64,000 nt of DNA from G016756615 sp050958605 (GTDB lineage Bacteria > Pseudomonadota > Alphaproteobacteria > Rhizobiales > Rhizobiaceae). The translations under genes were made by a program, and so were the position numbers. The stretch lies in NCBI RefSeq assembly GCF_050958605.1, contig NZ_JBJHDO010000003.1, positions 124,001 through 188,000 of the forward strand, written 5' to 3'. Below the pieces are notes generated by a model, which made no database searches, was not told the origin of the DNA, and saw only the letters and a list, made by a program, of their open reading frames with translations. Shown here piece after piece: positions 40,772 to 50,325 of this stretch (positions are counted from its first letter, which is position 1; the number at the start of each line of letters is the position of its first letter).

Positions 40772-41685
40772 CAGACCCTGATCCTCGGATCGAGTGCGGC
40801 GTTGAGAAGGTCGCCGAGAAGGGCGAGCACCGCGTAGGTGGTGGCGACGGCGAGGAGGATCGCCTGAATCACCTCGACGTCGTAACGGCGGATCGACAGC
40901 CAGGCGAGATTGCCGATGCCATCCATCGAGAATACCGCCTCGATGACGACCGAGCCGCCCAGCATGTAGCCGAACTGTACGGTCGCGACCGCGACGACCG
41001 GGATTATGGCGTGGCGCAGGCCGTGGCGCACGATCGTCTGCCAGGCCGAAAGACCATAGGCACGGGCTGTCTTGACATGGTCGGACTGAAGCACGTCGAT
41101 CATGCCCGACCGCGTCAGCCGCATGATCGCGGGCGAGGCGTAGTAGCCGAGCGCTACCGCCGGCAGGACGTAGTGCGCGAAGGTGGCGTTGCCCGAGATC
41201 GGCAGCCATCGCAGCATCACCCCGAAAACGAAGATGAGCGCGATCGCGGAGAGAAAGGACGGCATCGACTGTCCCGTCACCGAGATGATCAACGCCGCCC
41301 GGTCGATCAGTGAGTTAGGCCGGAGCGCCGCGACAACGCCGAGCGGCACGGATAGGACGAGGGCGAAGATCAGCGCCAGGAAGCCGAGCTTGGCTGTGAC
41401 CGGCAGGTGCTTGGCAAGCACCTGCGCCACATCCTCCTTGAGGTAGTTGGAGCGGCCGAGATCACCTTTCAGCACGTCGCCCATCCATTGCAGGTACTGT
41501 TCGTAGAACGGCCGATCGAAGCCGTAGATGCGCCGGATCGATTCGATCTGCTCCGGCGTCGCCCGCTCGCCCGCCATCGCTACCGCCGGGTCGCCCGAGA
41601 GATGGACGAGCGAGAAGGACAGGATCGACGTCACCAGCAGGACCAGGGCGGTCACGCCGAGACGTTTTGCGATGAACATGACCAT
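40771..41685 (-). CDS. Dipeptide/oligopeptide ABC transporter permease (DppB type)
   Basis: 304 residues from ATG 41685 (GGAGT 6 bases before); an in-frame ATG two codons later is possible. N-terminal membrane segment (GVTALVLLVTSILSFSLVHL), GDPAVAMAGERATPEQIESI extracytoplasmic domain, YLQWMGDVLKGDLGRSNYLK near 60-79, and the EAA loop TARAYGLSAWQTIVRHGLRH near 208-227. Pairs with the DppC-type permease. Confidence 0.93.
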   Translation of the reverse strand: MVMFIAKRLGVTALVLLVTSILSFSLVHLSGDPAVAMAGERATPEQIESIRRIYGFDRPFYEQYLQWMGDVLKGDLGRSNYLKEDVAQVLAKHLPVTAKLGFLALIFALVLSVPLGVVAALRPNSLIDRAALIISVTGQSMPSFLSAIALIFVFGVMLRWLPISGNATFAHYVLPAVALGYYASPAIMRLTRSGMIDVLQSDHVKTARAYGLSAWQTIVRHGLRHAIIPVVAVATVQFGYMLGGSVVIEAVFSMDGIGNLAWLSIRRYDVEVIQAILLAVATTYAVLALLGDLLNAALDPRIRV

Positions 41686-41793
41686 TGCGTACTCCGGGAC
41701 CGGTGTCGGCACAGGCGCAGCAGTGCCTGCGCCGGATACGACCCGGCCGGCGAGACGGCGCCGGCCGAGAGACAGTGGCGGAGGATCAGTCCG

Positions 41794-43335
41794 TCATTTC
41801 CACTTTGCAAGGTAGAAATGGGCGATCTCGTCGGGCGTGACCTCGTAGTCGAGTTCCTTCGAGAAGGCATAGCCGCGGCCGTAAGTGTAAAGCGGGATGT
41901 AGTAGGCCTGGTCGGCGATCCTTCTCAGTGCCTGGGCATAGAGGTCCTTGCGCTTCTCGGGATCCATCGTGGTGTCGGCGGCCTCGAGCAGCTTCTTCAC
42001 CTCCTCGTCGCGGGCATAGTCGTCGACGCCGAACTTGAAGTAGAGGCTGACAGAGGCGGATGCGTCCATCATGCCCTGGGAGCCCCAGGTCAGATGTGCG
42101 AACGGCATCTTGCCCTCGATGACGAGCGGGCGCAGCGCCACGTTCTGGATGAACTGGAAATCCGGCTCGATGCCGACAGCCCTGAGATAAGCGAGCACGG
42201 CCTCGGAGTAGCGCCTGTCGCGGTAGGCGTAGAAGGGCAACTTCAGCCCGTCCTTGAAACCCGCTTCGGCGAGCAGCGCCTTGGCCTTACCCGGGTCGTA
42301 TTCATACTGCGTGACGTCTTCCGTACAGCCGACCTGTGCGGCATAGCACATGGACTTGAGCACGCCGGCCGAATTGCCGACGAGCTTGGCGAGCGCCTCG
42401 CGGTCGATGGCATGAGCGATCGCCTGGCGGACTCTGACGTCCTTCAAGGGCGTGTCGCCGGAGCGGCCGGCCGCGTCGAGCGCCAGGAAGGCCATGCGCG
42501 TGGTTGAGGCGGCCGTGGCCGTGACATTGCCGAAGCCGGCGAGCTGGTCCATGTTTTCCGGGGGCACGCCCCAGATCCAATCGACAGAGCCGGCAAGCAG
42601 CTCGGCGATCTGCGCCTCCGGATCACCGATCGTGCGATAGGCAATCTTGCTGATCTGCGGTTGGCCCTTCGGGCTGTCGGCGTAATAGTCCGGGTTCTTC
42701 TCCCATGTCGCCGAGCGACCGGGTTCGAACCCGGTAAGCTTGTAGGGCCCCGCGCAGACAGGCAGCACAGCACCCCAGTCACGCCGCGTCTTGTCGCCTG
42801 CCTGCACCTCGGGCGCGGAATCCCAGTGGCCGGACGGGTAGATCGGCGTGTTGCCGGAGAGATATTCGAGCGCCGCCGGCGTCGGCGCCTTGGCGTGGAT
42901 GCGCACCTTGTGCGGTCCGAGCGCCTCGACGCTCTCTATCCAGTCGACGGTCAGCCGCACGTTGATGCCGCTGTCGGGCTCGATGACGTGGTTGAACGTG
43001 TAGGCGACGTCCTCGGCGTCGACATCCGTCCCGTCGGTGAACTTGATGCCCTCGCGCAGCTCTACATCGAGCGTCTTGTCATCTGTCCAGGCATAGGACT
43101 TGGCGAGCAAGGGCTTGTATTCGTTGGTCTTCGGATCGCGGAACATCAAGGAGTCGCAATTGTAGAGCGAGGCGATCACCACCTCGCGCAGACCCTGATA
43201 GTAGATGTCGAACGTGTCGATCTCCGTCCCGGTCGCCCACGTAAGCGTGTCGTCCGCCTTGCCGGCTCGGCTTTCCGTCACGAAGCCCGCGACGACGGCC
43301 GCGCACGCGGCGGCACATGCGATATAGTTGCGCAT
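41794..43335 (-). CDS. ABC transporter peptide/opine-type substrate-binding protein (family 5)
   Basis: 513 residues, GGGAGG before ATG 43335. Signal peptide to about residue 24 (ESRA). SBP_bac_5 features: TLTWATGTEIDTFDIYYQG, LREGIKFTDGTDVDAEDVAY, the RVRQAIAHAIDREALAKLVG segment near 297-316 and PYKLTGFEPG near 207-216. It is the first gene of the importer and delivers peptides, opines, or other amides/glycosides to the DppBC permease. Ligand not determined. Its promoter lies in the 289-base gap up to the RidA pseudogene. Confidence 0.93.
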   Translation of the reverse strand: MRNYIACAAACAAVVAGFVTESRAGKADDTLTWATGTEIDTFDIYYQGLREVVIASLYNCDSLMFRDPKTNEYKPLLAKSYAWTDDKTLDVELREGIKFTDGTDVDAEDVAYTFNHVIEPDSGINVRLTVDWIESVEALGPHKVRIHAKAPTPAALEYLSGNTPIYPSGHWDSAPEVQAGDKTRRDWGAVLPVCAGPYKLTGFEPGRSATWEKNPDYYADSPKGQPQISKIAYRTIGDPEAQIAELLAGSVDWIWGVPPENMDQLAGFGNVTATAASTTRMAFLALDAAGRSGDTPLKDVRVRQAIAHAIDREALAKLVGNSAGVLKSMCYAAQVGCTEDVTQYEYDPGKAKALLAEAGFKDGLKLPFYAYRDRRYSEAVLAYLRAVGIEPDFQFIQNVALRPLVIEGKMPFAHLTWGSQGMMDASASVSLYFKFGVDDYARDEEVKKLLEAADTTMDPEKRKDLYAQALRRIADQAYYIPLYTYGRGYAFSKELDYEVTPDEIAHFYLAKWK

Positions 43336-43624
43336 CGGTTTCCTCCCAACATGCTAAAACGGACCGTCAGCCGACTCCTCACCGTCCGCAGCCCTATGTT
43401 TGCCTCGCGGTCCTTCCCTTCCGCGATTTTCGCTGGTCCGCGGCCACTTCGCCACGTTCGCAGGATTATTTTGCCATATCCTCCAAATTTGTCAACTAAT
43501 TCTGCGTGTTCAGCCAGATTTGCACTTAAATAATGCCGATTTCGCACACACCCCATGCCGGCGAGGCTCCGGCACTTCCCAATATGGCAGGATCGGAGCG
43601 TCGCCGGAATGTCTGAGGTCGGAG

Positions 43625-44022
43625 TCAGACAGCCCTTGCAGCGACGAGATCGGCCTCGATCTTCCATTCCGGAAGCGCGAGGCCGGCCACAACGACGGCG
43701 GTCGTGGCCGGCGGATTGCCGGCGAAATGGCGGTTCCTGATACCGGCATAGGTGATGATATCCTCCGCCTTCAGGCAATAGGCCGTGATCTTGACCACGT
43801 CGGAGAAGTCCATGCCCGCGGAGGCGAGTATCAGCGGAAATTCTCCATCAACTGCTCGGTCTGACCCTCGAGCGTCTCGGGCAGCGTGCCGTCCGGCCGG
43901 ACCCCGACCTGCCCGGCAACATAGAGCCGGCGCGCGCCGTCCGGCACCTCGACGCCGTGAGAATAAAGGTTCTGCGTCGGCGGGGCCATGCCGGCGGGAT
44001 TGTGGCGAATGTTTTTTGTCAT
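43625..44022 (-). pseudogene. RidA family protein, frameshifted
   Basis: Two overlapping frames together make one RidA (YjgF/UK114) protein. The first part (44022 to a premature TGA at 43831) begins MTKNIRHNPAGMAPP and reads LYVAGQVGVRPDGTLPETLE. The second continues LILASAGMDFSDVVKITAYC and ends in the expected DLVAARAV. A single missing base in CGCTGATA (CGC-CTG-ATA expected) explains the break. The start has GGAGG at the right distance. RidA hydrolyses reactive enamines/imines made by PLP enzymes. It is the last gene after the aldehyde dehydrogenase and OYE, so it may have served the same pathway before decay; a sequencing error is also possible. Confidence 0.8.
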
Positions 44023-44080
44023 CAAAGCCTCCGTTTCGTTCGTGTTCTTGAAGTCTGTCAGGCCGGGCGTATGTCGTGCC

Positions 44081-45223
44081 CTATAAAGCCTCGGCTTTGG
44101 GTCGCGGATCGTGGACGAGAAGGGGCCGATGCGGCGCGCCCTGCCAGACGGAGAGGTCAGCGCCGCGATATTCAGGCGGGAATGGCATCTTCACGCCGAG
44201 CCTTTCAGCGGCATGCCAAACCCAGCGCGGGTCTTCCAGGAACCCGCGAGCGATGGCGATCAAGTCAGCCTTGCCTGCCGCCACCGCCTCCTCCGCGAGG
44301 AAGGGATCGACGATCATGCCGACGCCCATCGTCGTCATCCCAGTCGCCCGTCGGACCGCTTCCGCGTGCGGCAGGAGGTAGCCGGGCGCCGCCTCGAAGC
44401 GCTGCCCGCCGTACAGCGAGCCAGCGGACAGGCAGACATAATCGTAGCCGAGCGCCTTGAGCCCTTCCGCGAAGGCGATCGCGTCCTCGATCGTTGCGCC
44501 ACCCTCGACCCCGTCCGGGCCGTTGATGCGCGCGCCGAGCGCCTTGTCCCTCGGCCAGGCGGCGCGCAGCGCCGCAGCCACGCGGAGCGGAAACCGCAGC
44601 CGGTTCTCGCGGCTTCCGCCATATTGGTCCGTGCGCCGGTTGACGAAGGGCGTGACGAATTGGTGGAGCAGGTAGCCGTGCGCTGCATGGAGCTCGACCG
44701 CGTCGAGCCCTATGCGGTCCGCCCGCTTCGCCGCGTCGACGAATGCCACTTCGACGCGGGCCATGCCCGCCTCGTCGAGCATCACGGGCGCCGAATGCCT
44801 GCCATCGTAAGGAGCGGGCGACGAGGAGAAAGTCGCCCAGGCCCCCTCCTCCGCCGAGAGGCCATGGCCGCCGTGCCAGGGGAGATGGCTCGAGCCCTTG
44901 CGCCCGGCATGGCCGAGTTGAATGCCGATCGGCATCCGCCCGACCGCCTTGAAGATCGAGACGACGCGGGACAACGCAGCCTCGTTCTCGTCGGAATAGA
45001 GCCCGAGGCAGCCAGGCGTGATCCGCCCGTCCCGCTCGACCCCGGTCGATTCGATCAGGACCATCCCCGCCCGCGACAAAGCGAACTGACCGAGATGGAT
45101 TATGTGCCAGTCGGTCGCCGAGCCGTCGGCGGCGTGGTACTGGCACATCGGCGACACGACGATCCTGTTTTCGAGCGTAAGGCCGCCGAGCGCGATGGGC
45201 GAGAAAAGCTTGGACACGGTCAC
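44081..45223 (-). CDS. Old Yellow Enzyme (YqjM-type NADPH dehydrogenase)
   Basis: 380 residues from GTG 45223, which overlaps the aldehyde dehydrogenase stop (GTGA); a second GTG two codons later is equally possible. YqjM-type hallmarks: FMN-side SPMCQYHAADG with the redox-sensing Cys near 25, LGHAGRKGS near 105, the active-site HAAHGYLLHQF His pair near 176-186, and a substrate Tyr in YGGSRENR. It reduces activated C=C bonds with NAD(P)H, or acts in N-demethylation in related families. It is cotranscribed with an aldehyde dehydrogenase and an ABC importer. Confidence 0.9.
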   Translation of the reverse strand: MTVSKLFSPIALGGLTLENRIVVSPMCQYHAADGSATDWHIIHLGQFALSRAGMVLIESTGVERDGRITPGCLGLYSDENEAALSRVVSIFKAVGRMPIGIQLGHAGRKGSSHLPWHGGHGLSAEEGAWATFSSSPAPYDGRHSAPVMLDEAGMARVEVAFVDAAKRADRIGLDAVELHAAHGYLLHQFVTPFVNRRTDQYGGSRENRLRFPLRVAAALRAAWPRDKALGARINGPDGVEGGATIEDAIAFAEGLKALGYDYVCLSAGSLYGGQRFEAAPGYLLPHAEAVRRATGMTTMGVGMIVDPFLAEEAVAAGKADLIAIARGFLEDPRWVWHAAERLGVKMPFPPEYRGADLSVWQGAPHRPLLVHDPRPKAEAL

Positions 45224-46713
45224 GCGGTTCTGATCCACACGGCCTTGACGTTCAGATAATCGTCGAATTGGGCAATGCCGGACTCGCGCCCGTATCCGCT
45301 CATCTTGTAGCCTCCGAATGGCATGGCGGCATCCATCATCTGGTAGCAGTTGATCCACACCGAACCTGCACGAATATTGTTCGCAAGATAGTGCGCCTTG
45401 CCAACGTCACGGGTCCACACCCCGGAGCCGAGGCCGAAATGCGTGTCGTTGCCCCGTTTGGCCGCCTCCTCGATGGTCGAGAACGGCATGGTGCCGACGA
45501 CAGGGCCGAAGATCTCCTCGCGCGCGATGCGCATCTCCGGTTTGACGTCGCGGAAAACGGTCGGCGGCACGAAGTAGCCCTTGTCACGGCCGGCGTCGGT
45601 AACCCGCGCGCCGCCGGAGATCACCTTCGCGCCCTCCTGCCGGCCGAGATCGAGATAGGAGGTGACGCGGGCGAGCTGCTTTGCCGACACAAGGGGGCCG
45701 ATCTGCGTGTCTGTTTCGAGCGCGCTACCGACCTTGAGTGTTTTCGCGTAGGCCGCGAGCCGCTCGTTGAACTCGTCGTAGATCTTGTCCTCGATGAGGA
45801 GACGCGTGCCGGCCGAACAGACCTGCCCGGTGTTGCCGAAGCAGGCCATGGCCGCGCCAGGGACCGCGAGGTCCATGTCGGCATCGGCAAAAACGATGTC
45901 GGGCGACTTGCCGCCGAGTTCCAGCGTCACCCGCTTCAGGTTGCCGGCAGACGCCATCAGGATCTTCTGCCCGGTCTCGACCGAACCGGTGAAGGCGATC
46001 TTGTCGACGCCGGGGTGTTCGGCGAGGGCCGCCCCCGCGCCGTGGCCGAAGCCGGTGACGACGTTCACGACGCCGTCCGGAATGCCGGTCTCGCACAGGA
46101 GCTCGGCGAGCCGGATTGCCGAGAGCGAGGCCTCCTCCGACGGCTTGTAGACGGCGGTGCAGCCGGTGGCGAGCACCGGGCCGAGTTTCCATATCCATGA
46201 AACCATCGGGCCGTTCCAGGGCACGATCGCCCCGACGACGCCGACCGGCTCCTTGCGGGTGAAGGTGGTGAAATCTCCGCCGAGCATCGAGTTTTCGACG
46301 GTTTCGCCATGGATTGCCGTCGCCATGCCTGCATAGTAGCGCAGCAGGCTCAGGACCCGGCGGCGCGCATTGTTGCGCCGCGCGATCGGCTCTCCCATTT
46401 CCATCGCGTCGATGAGGGCAAATTCCTCGAAATTGCGATCCACGAGATCGGCGAGCTTGAGGATGATGTCCTGCCGGTCATAGGGCTTGAACCTGCGCCA
46501 CGGACCATCGTCGAAGGCGCGGCGCGCGGCAGCGACGGCGCGATCGACATCCTCGCGGTCGCCCTCGGCGATCCTGGCGATCACCTCGCCGGTCGAAGGA
46601 TTGACGGTATCGAAGGTCTTGCCGGTCGCCGCGTCCACCCACTCGCCTCCGATCAGGAGCTTCTTCGGGGCTGAGTTGAGGAAGGCGGGAAGGTTCTTTG
46701 CCATGACATTCAT
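45220..46713 (-). CDS. Aldehyde dehydrogenase (NAD(P)+)
   Basis: 497 residues from ATG 46713, AGGAG 7 bases before. Typical ALDH: PWNGPMVSWIWKLGPVLATG near 165-184, the cofactor loop FTGSVETGQ near 243-251, catalytic Glu in LELGGKSPD near 265-273, nucleophile Cys in GQVCSAGTR near 297-305, and EEIFGPVVG. It oxidises an aldehyde to a carboxylate. The substrate is presumably a product of the compound imported by the ABC transporter encoded just upstream; betaine aldehyde or a related amine-derived aldehyde is one option. The upstream gap of 80 bases suggests the same operon. Confidence 0.93.
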   Translation of the reverse strand: MNVMAKNLPAFLNSAPKKLLIGGEWVDAATGKTFDTVNPSTGEVIARIAEGDREDVDRAVAAARRAFDDGPWRRFKPYDRQDIILKLADLVDRNFEEFALIDAMEMGEPIARRNNARRRVLSLLRYYAGMATAIHGETVENSMLGGDFTTFTRKEPVGVVGAIVPWNGPMVSWIWKLGPVLATGCTAVYKPSEEASLSAIRLAELLCETGIPDGVVNVVTGFGHGAGAALAEHPGVDKIAFTGSVETGQKILMASAGNLKRVTLELGGKSPDIVFADADMDLAVPGAAMACFGNTGQVCSAGTRLLIEDKIYDEFNERLAAYAKTLKVGSALETDTQIGPLVSAKQLARVTSYLDLGRQEGAKVISGGARVTDAGRDKGYFVPPTVFRDVKPEMRIAREEIFGPVVGTMPFSTIEEAAKRGNDTHFGLGSGVWTRDVGKAHYLANNIRAGSVWINCYQMMDAAMPFGGYKMSGYGRESGIAQFDDYLNVKAVWIRTA

Positions 46714-46793
46714 CGTTCAGTCTCCTGATCTTGGGCGCTCTGACGGCACCGATGGGATTTGTGGGCCAGACCGGGCCCGCGGATCAACGCTGG

Positions 46794-47684
46794 TCAGCTC
46801 TTCACCGAGCCGGCCGTCAGCCCCTGCACCATGTAGCGCTGGAAAATGAGGGCGAGCAGGGCCGCCGGAAGCGCGGAGATGAATCCGGAGGCTGCGATGA
46901 TCGCGTAGTCGATATTGGCCTGACCGAGCATGCCGGCGATCGCCGGCGGCAGCGTGGTCATGCCGCGCTTGGAATTGAGCACCTGAGCGACGAGGAATTC
47001 GTTCCAGGCGAGCACGAAGGTGAATGCGCCCGCCGCGACGAACCCCGGTCCCGAGATCGGCACGATCAGCCTGAGGAACACCTGGAAGCGCGTGCAGCCG
47101 TCGACAAGGCCGCTTTCCTCGAGCTCGCGCGGGATCGTTTCGAAATAGCTCTTCATGATCCAGATCGTGAAGGGAAATGTGAAGGAGCAGTAGGCGATGG
47201 TGAGCCCGATCAGCGAGTTCTGCAGCCCCACCTGCCTCAGCATCAGGAACATCGCCGGGATGAGCACGACGACCGGCAGCATGCGCGTGAACAGGACGAA
47301 ATATAGCGACAGGCTCATCGCCCGCGAGCGGTGACGGGCATAGGCGTAACCGGCGGCACTGCCGAAGACGATGTTGATCGCGGTGACCGCGATCGCGACG
47401 ATGAAGGAGTTCGACAGCGAGGCGATAACGAGCCGGGCCTGGTCGGCATGGTTGAACTCGGTCAATCCGAGGATCTTCTGGTAGTTCTCGAAAGTCGGAT
47501 TGATCGGCAGGAGCGGCGTCGGCATGGCGAGCAGGTCGCGCTGGTAGCTGATCGAAGTGATGAACAGCCACAGGAACGGACCGATCAACCAGATCGCGAC
47601 GAGCCCGGCGAGCGCGTAGAGGCCGAGTGTCGAGGCGATCCTTGGCCCGAGCGCGCGGCGGTAATCGGTGGTGACGGCGACCAT
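46794..47684 (-). CDS. Sugar-type ABC transporter permease (MalG type)
   Basis: 296 residues, 3 bases after the previous permease. Six membrane segments and the MalG-type EAA loop ELEESGLVDGCTRFQVFLRL near 187-206. It forms the channel with the MalF-type permease. The importer operon has no ATPase; one is found at 53029-54111 as the last gene of the mutase operon. Confidence 0.94.
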   Translation of the reverse strand: MVAVTTDYRRALGPRIASTLGLYALAGLVAIWLIGPFLWLFITSISYQRDLLAMPTPLLPINPTFENYQKILGLTEFNHADQARLVIASLSNSFIVAIAVTAINIVFGSAAGYAYARHRSRAMSLSLYFVLFTRMLPVVVLIPAMFLMLRQVGLQNSLIGLTIAYCSFTFPFTIWIMKSYFETIPRELEESGLVDGCTRFQVFLRLIVPISGPGFVAAGAFTFVLAWNEFLVAQVLNSKRGMTTLPPAIAGMLGQANIDYAIIAASGFISALPAALLALIFQRYMVQGLTAGSVKS

Positions 47685-47687
47685 ACC

Positions 47688-48695
47688 CTACTCCGCCTGG
47701 AATTTCGACAGCACCAGCCGCTGGTAGACGACCGTCAACACCACGCACATCAGAGTGAGCGTGAACAGAATCGCCGTCCCGGGACCGAACTGGAAGAGAT
47801 TGAAGGCCGTGCGATAGCCGTGCCAGGAGACGGTCGTCGTGTCGTTGCCCGGCCCGCCGAAGGTCATGACGAAGATGAGATCGAGCATGAGGAAGCCGTT
47901 GACGGTCGACAGGACCAGGACGAGGAACATCATCGGCCTGAGCGACGGCAACGTCACGTGCCAGAGCTTGCGCCAGAACCCGGCGCCGTCGACTTCGGCC
48001 GCGGCGTAGAGGTCTTTCGGGATCGATTGCAGGCCGGCCAGGAAAAGGACTGTGGCGAAGGGCGCCTGGTTCCACACATAGACGAGGACCAGCGTGTTGA
48101 GCGCCGAGAAGCCGTTCTCGAAAAAGGCGATGTATTGGTCGATCAGCCGGAGCCGATGCATGACCGCGTTGAGGGCACCGAAGTCAGACGACAGCATGCC
48201 GAGCCAGAGCAGCCCGACGACGACGCGCGACATCGACCAAGGGATGAGGAGCGCCGCCCTCAGGATCGGGCGGCCGAAGAATTCGGTGTTGAGGACGAGC
48301 GCCATGGCAAGCCCGATCACCGTCGCCTCGATGACGAAGGCGGTGACGAAATAGACGGTGCGCATCAGCGCATTCCAGTAGAGCGGGTCGCCAGCGAGCT
48401 CGCGGTAGTTCGCGAGCCCGACGAATTGGTAGAGGGGGATTGGCACGCCGAAGAGGTTGAGGCTGGGGCCGGACGTATCCAGCAGGTCGACCTCGGCGAG
48501 GCTGAGCCAGATCGAATAGAGAAGCGGAAAGAAGACGACGACGAAGATCACCGTCAGCGCCGGCAGTATCAGGAGCGTGGCGAAGCCGGACTGCGTGTTG
48601 GCATAAAGATGGAAGCGGCGGGAAAGGCCACCGCCGCCCTTCGCGCCGGCGCGCGCCGGCAGCCTTCCCTTTCCGAGTGTCGCCAGATCAGCCAT
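47688..48695 (-). CDS. Sugar-type ABC transporter permease (MalF type)
   Basis: 335 residues. Cytoplasmic N-terminus of about 30 residues, then six membrane segments and the EAA loop DLYAAAEVDGAGFWRKLWHV near 228-247. A stretch of six to eight glycines and arginines near the N-terminus is unremarkable. Pairs with the MalG-type permease (3-base gap). Begins 51 bases after the binding-protein gene. Confidence 0.94.
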   Translation of the reverse strand: MADLATLGKGRLPARAGAKGGGGLSRRFHLYANTQSGFATLLILPALTVIFVVVFFPLLYSIWLSLAEVDLLDTSGPSLNLFGVPIPLYQFVGLANYRELAGDPLYWNALMRTVYFVTAFVIEATVIGLAMALVLNTEFFGRPILRAALLIPWSMSRVVVGLLWLGMLSSDFGALNAVMHRLRLIDQYIAFFENGFSALNTLVLVYVWNQAPFATVLFLAGLQSIPKDLYAAAEVDGAGFWRKLWHVTLPSLRPMMFLVLVLSTVNGFLMLDLIFVMTFGGPGNDTTTVSWHGYRTAFNLFQFGPGTAILFTLTLMCVVLTVVYQRLVLSKFQAE

Positions 48696-48746
48696 CGGCC
48701 GTGTTTTCTCCCGTCGTCGCGTCCGGTCGGGCAGCGCCCCAGGGCC

Positions 48747-50066
48747 TCAAGAGGCAACCGACGTGTAGAGCTGCGTCATTGCCTCGATCGTTTCCGGCAC
48801 CGTCGACTTCTTGCGGATCATGTCGTGCATGATCGGCACGACCTTGGTGTCGTATTCCGGATACCAGCTCTCCTTGAAGGCGTTGATGACCTTGCCCTTG
48901 CCAGCCTGCTGCTTGAGGATCTCGGGATCGACCCAAGTGTCGGTCGAGGCGATCACCTCCGGATCCTCGTAGAAGGCGGGATAGGGGTTCTGCACGCCAG
49001 ACGAGACTGCCCACTGCTTCTGGACGTGCCAGTCGCCGTTGAGATTGGCGCCGAGGAAGCGCATGAGCTTCCAGGCGTCGTCGAGCGCTTCGGTCTTGGC
49101 GTTGAGCACGTAGGAATCGGTCCAGGCATATGTGTCGCCGGTCTTGCCCGGATAGGGTGTGATCCGCGCCTTCTTGCCGGCGAGCTGAGACTGCTTCTCG
49201 TCCGTGGCGGTGTCCTGCAGGTAGTTGCAGTGGTTGGAATGAAAGGCATACTTGCCGGTGAACATCATCCGATGCGTATCCGTCGAGGACGCCTGGGTGA
49301 ATATCTCCGGCGTGACGAGCCCGAGCTCGTACATCTTCTGCCAGCGCTCCATAACATGGGCGACCTCGTCCTGGTCGGCCCGCAGTTTGTTGGCGTCGTC
49401 GAACAGCGTCGCCCCTTCGGCGAAGCAGTCGCTCAGGAACTGCGGGTTGGTGCCGGTCTGCGTCGGATTCCAGTTGGGCAGCATCGGATATTCGGAGATG
49501 CCGTCCTTCTTCAGCTTGACGCACTGCTCGATGATCTCGTCCCAGGTCGAGCCCGGCTTCTCGAAGCCCGCCTGTTTCAGCATGGGATCGTTGTACATCA
49601 TGATGAAATAGGCCGAGTAATAGGGCAACGCGATCACGTGTTCGCCGTCCTTGCTCGTCAGGCTGGCGAGCGCGGCCGGCAGCATGGCCGACCTGATCTC
49701 GTCGAACCCTTCCAGATCCTCGATGTTGCGGATCATGCCCCGCTCGAACCAGCGCTGCCGGTTGTTATGGGTGCAGTACATGACATCGACGATTTCGCCG
49801 GCGAAAAAGCGCTGCTCCAGCGTCGGATGGAAGGTCGGCCAGGGCAGCGTCGAATAGTCGACGTCCTCGCCGTACTTCTCGTTGAACATGTCGATATAGG
49901 TCTGGACCATGTCCGGTCGGAACGTCCAGCCCACGAGTGCTATCTGCGGCGCGGCACGTGCGAGTCCCGGTCGCGACAGGCCGCCGGCAGCGACTGCCAG
50001 CGCCCCTAGCCCGGCATTGCGGATGAATTCCCTGCGAGTGCTTCCATGAATGCGGTCGTCCGACAT
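48747..50066 (-). CDS. Sugar-type ABC transporter substrate-binding protein (family 1), Tat-exported
   Basis: 439 residues, GGGAGG before ATG 50066. STRREFIRNAGLGALAVAAG is a clear Tat signal with an RR pair near residues 10-11 and cleavage near ARA. The mature part is a type-I/II family-1 binding protein (TLEQRFFAGEIVDVMYCTHN, LPYYSAYFIMMYNDPMLKQA, GTNPQFLSDCF). Tat export suggests folding with a cofactor or rapid folding before export. The name sugar-type comes from the family; because of its neighbours the ligand may be an N-substituted amide. First gene of the importer operon running to the RidA pseudogene. Confidence 0.93.
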   Translation of the reverse strand: MSDDRIHGSTRREFIRNAGLGALAVAAGGLSRPGLARAAPQIALVGWTFRPDMVQTYIDMFNEKYGEDVDYSTLPWPTFHPTLEQRFFAGEIVDVMYCTHNNRQRWFERGMIRNIEDLEGFDEIRSAMLPAALASLTSKDGEHVIALPYYSAYFIMMYNDPMLKQAGFEKPGSTWDEIIEQCVKLKKDGISEYPMLPNWNPTQTGTNPQFLSDCFAEGATLFDDANKLRADQDEVAHVMERWQKMYELGLVTPEIFTQASSTDTHRMMFTGKYAFHSNHCNYLQDTATDEKQSQLAGKKARITPYPGKTGDTYAWTDSYVLNAKTEALDDAWKLMRFLGANLNGDWHVQKQWAVSSGVQNPYPAFYEDPEVIASTDTWVDPEILKQQAGKGKVINAFKESWYPEYDTKVVPIMHDMIRKKSTVPETIEAMTQLYTSVAS

Positions 50067-50148
50067 GACATCCCTCCCTGACGCTCGTGTCGATTTCGGG
50101 GACCATAGACGAGTCTTTGTGCGTTTTCAACATAATTTAACCATAGTT

Positions 50149-50165
50149 ATTGCGAATATCGCAAT
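50149..50165. promoter_or_regulatory. 17-base operator-like palindrome ATTGCGA-ATA-TCGCAAT
   Basis: A perfect 7+7 inverted repeat in the 259-base space between the divergent binding-protein gene (starts at 50066) and the amidase-like gene (starts at 50326). It sits in AT-rich DNA, as expected for a promoter. It could bind a LacI-, GntR- or Lrp-type regulator; none is encoded at this spot. Confidence 0.5.
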
Positions 50166-50325
50166 ATTTTATTATCTATCGAACGTTTTCATTTATCCGG
50201 ACATTTGGCGGGCGGCATTGCCATGGCGCCAAGTTCCGACGCAGAATGCCGCCTGATCCTGGTCCTTCCGCCCACCCTGTCTTGTCACCACGAATCCAGC
50301 CACTTCCACCACAAGCGAGAGTTCG

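Noticed and set aside
47331..50009. 892-codon open frame on the plus strand opposite the sugar-type ABC genes
   Set aside because: Antisense to three well-recognised ABC genes; composition is Arg/Asp/Glu/Gly-rich nonsense typical of the opposite frame of GC-rich coding DNA.
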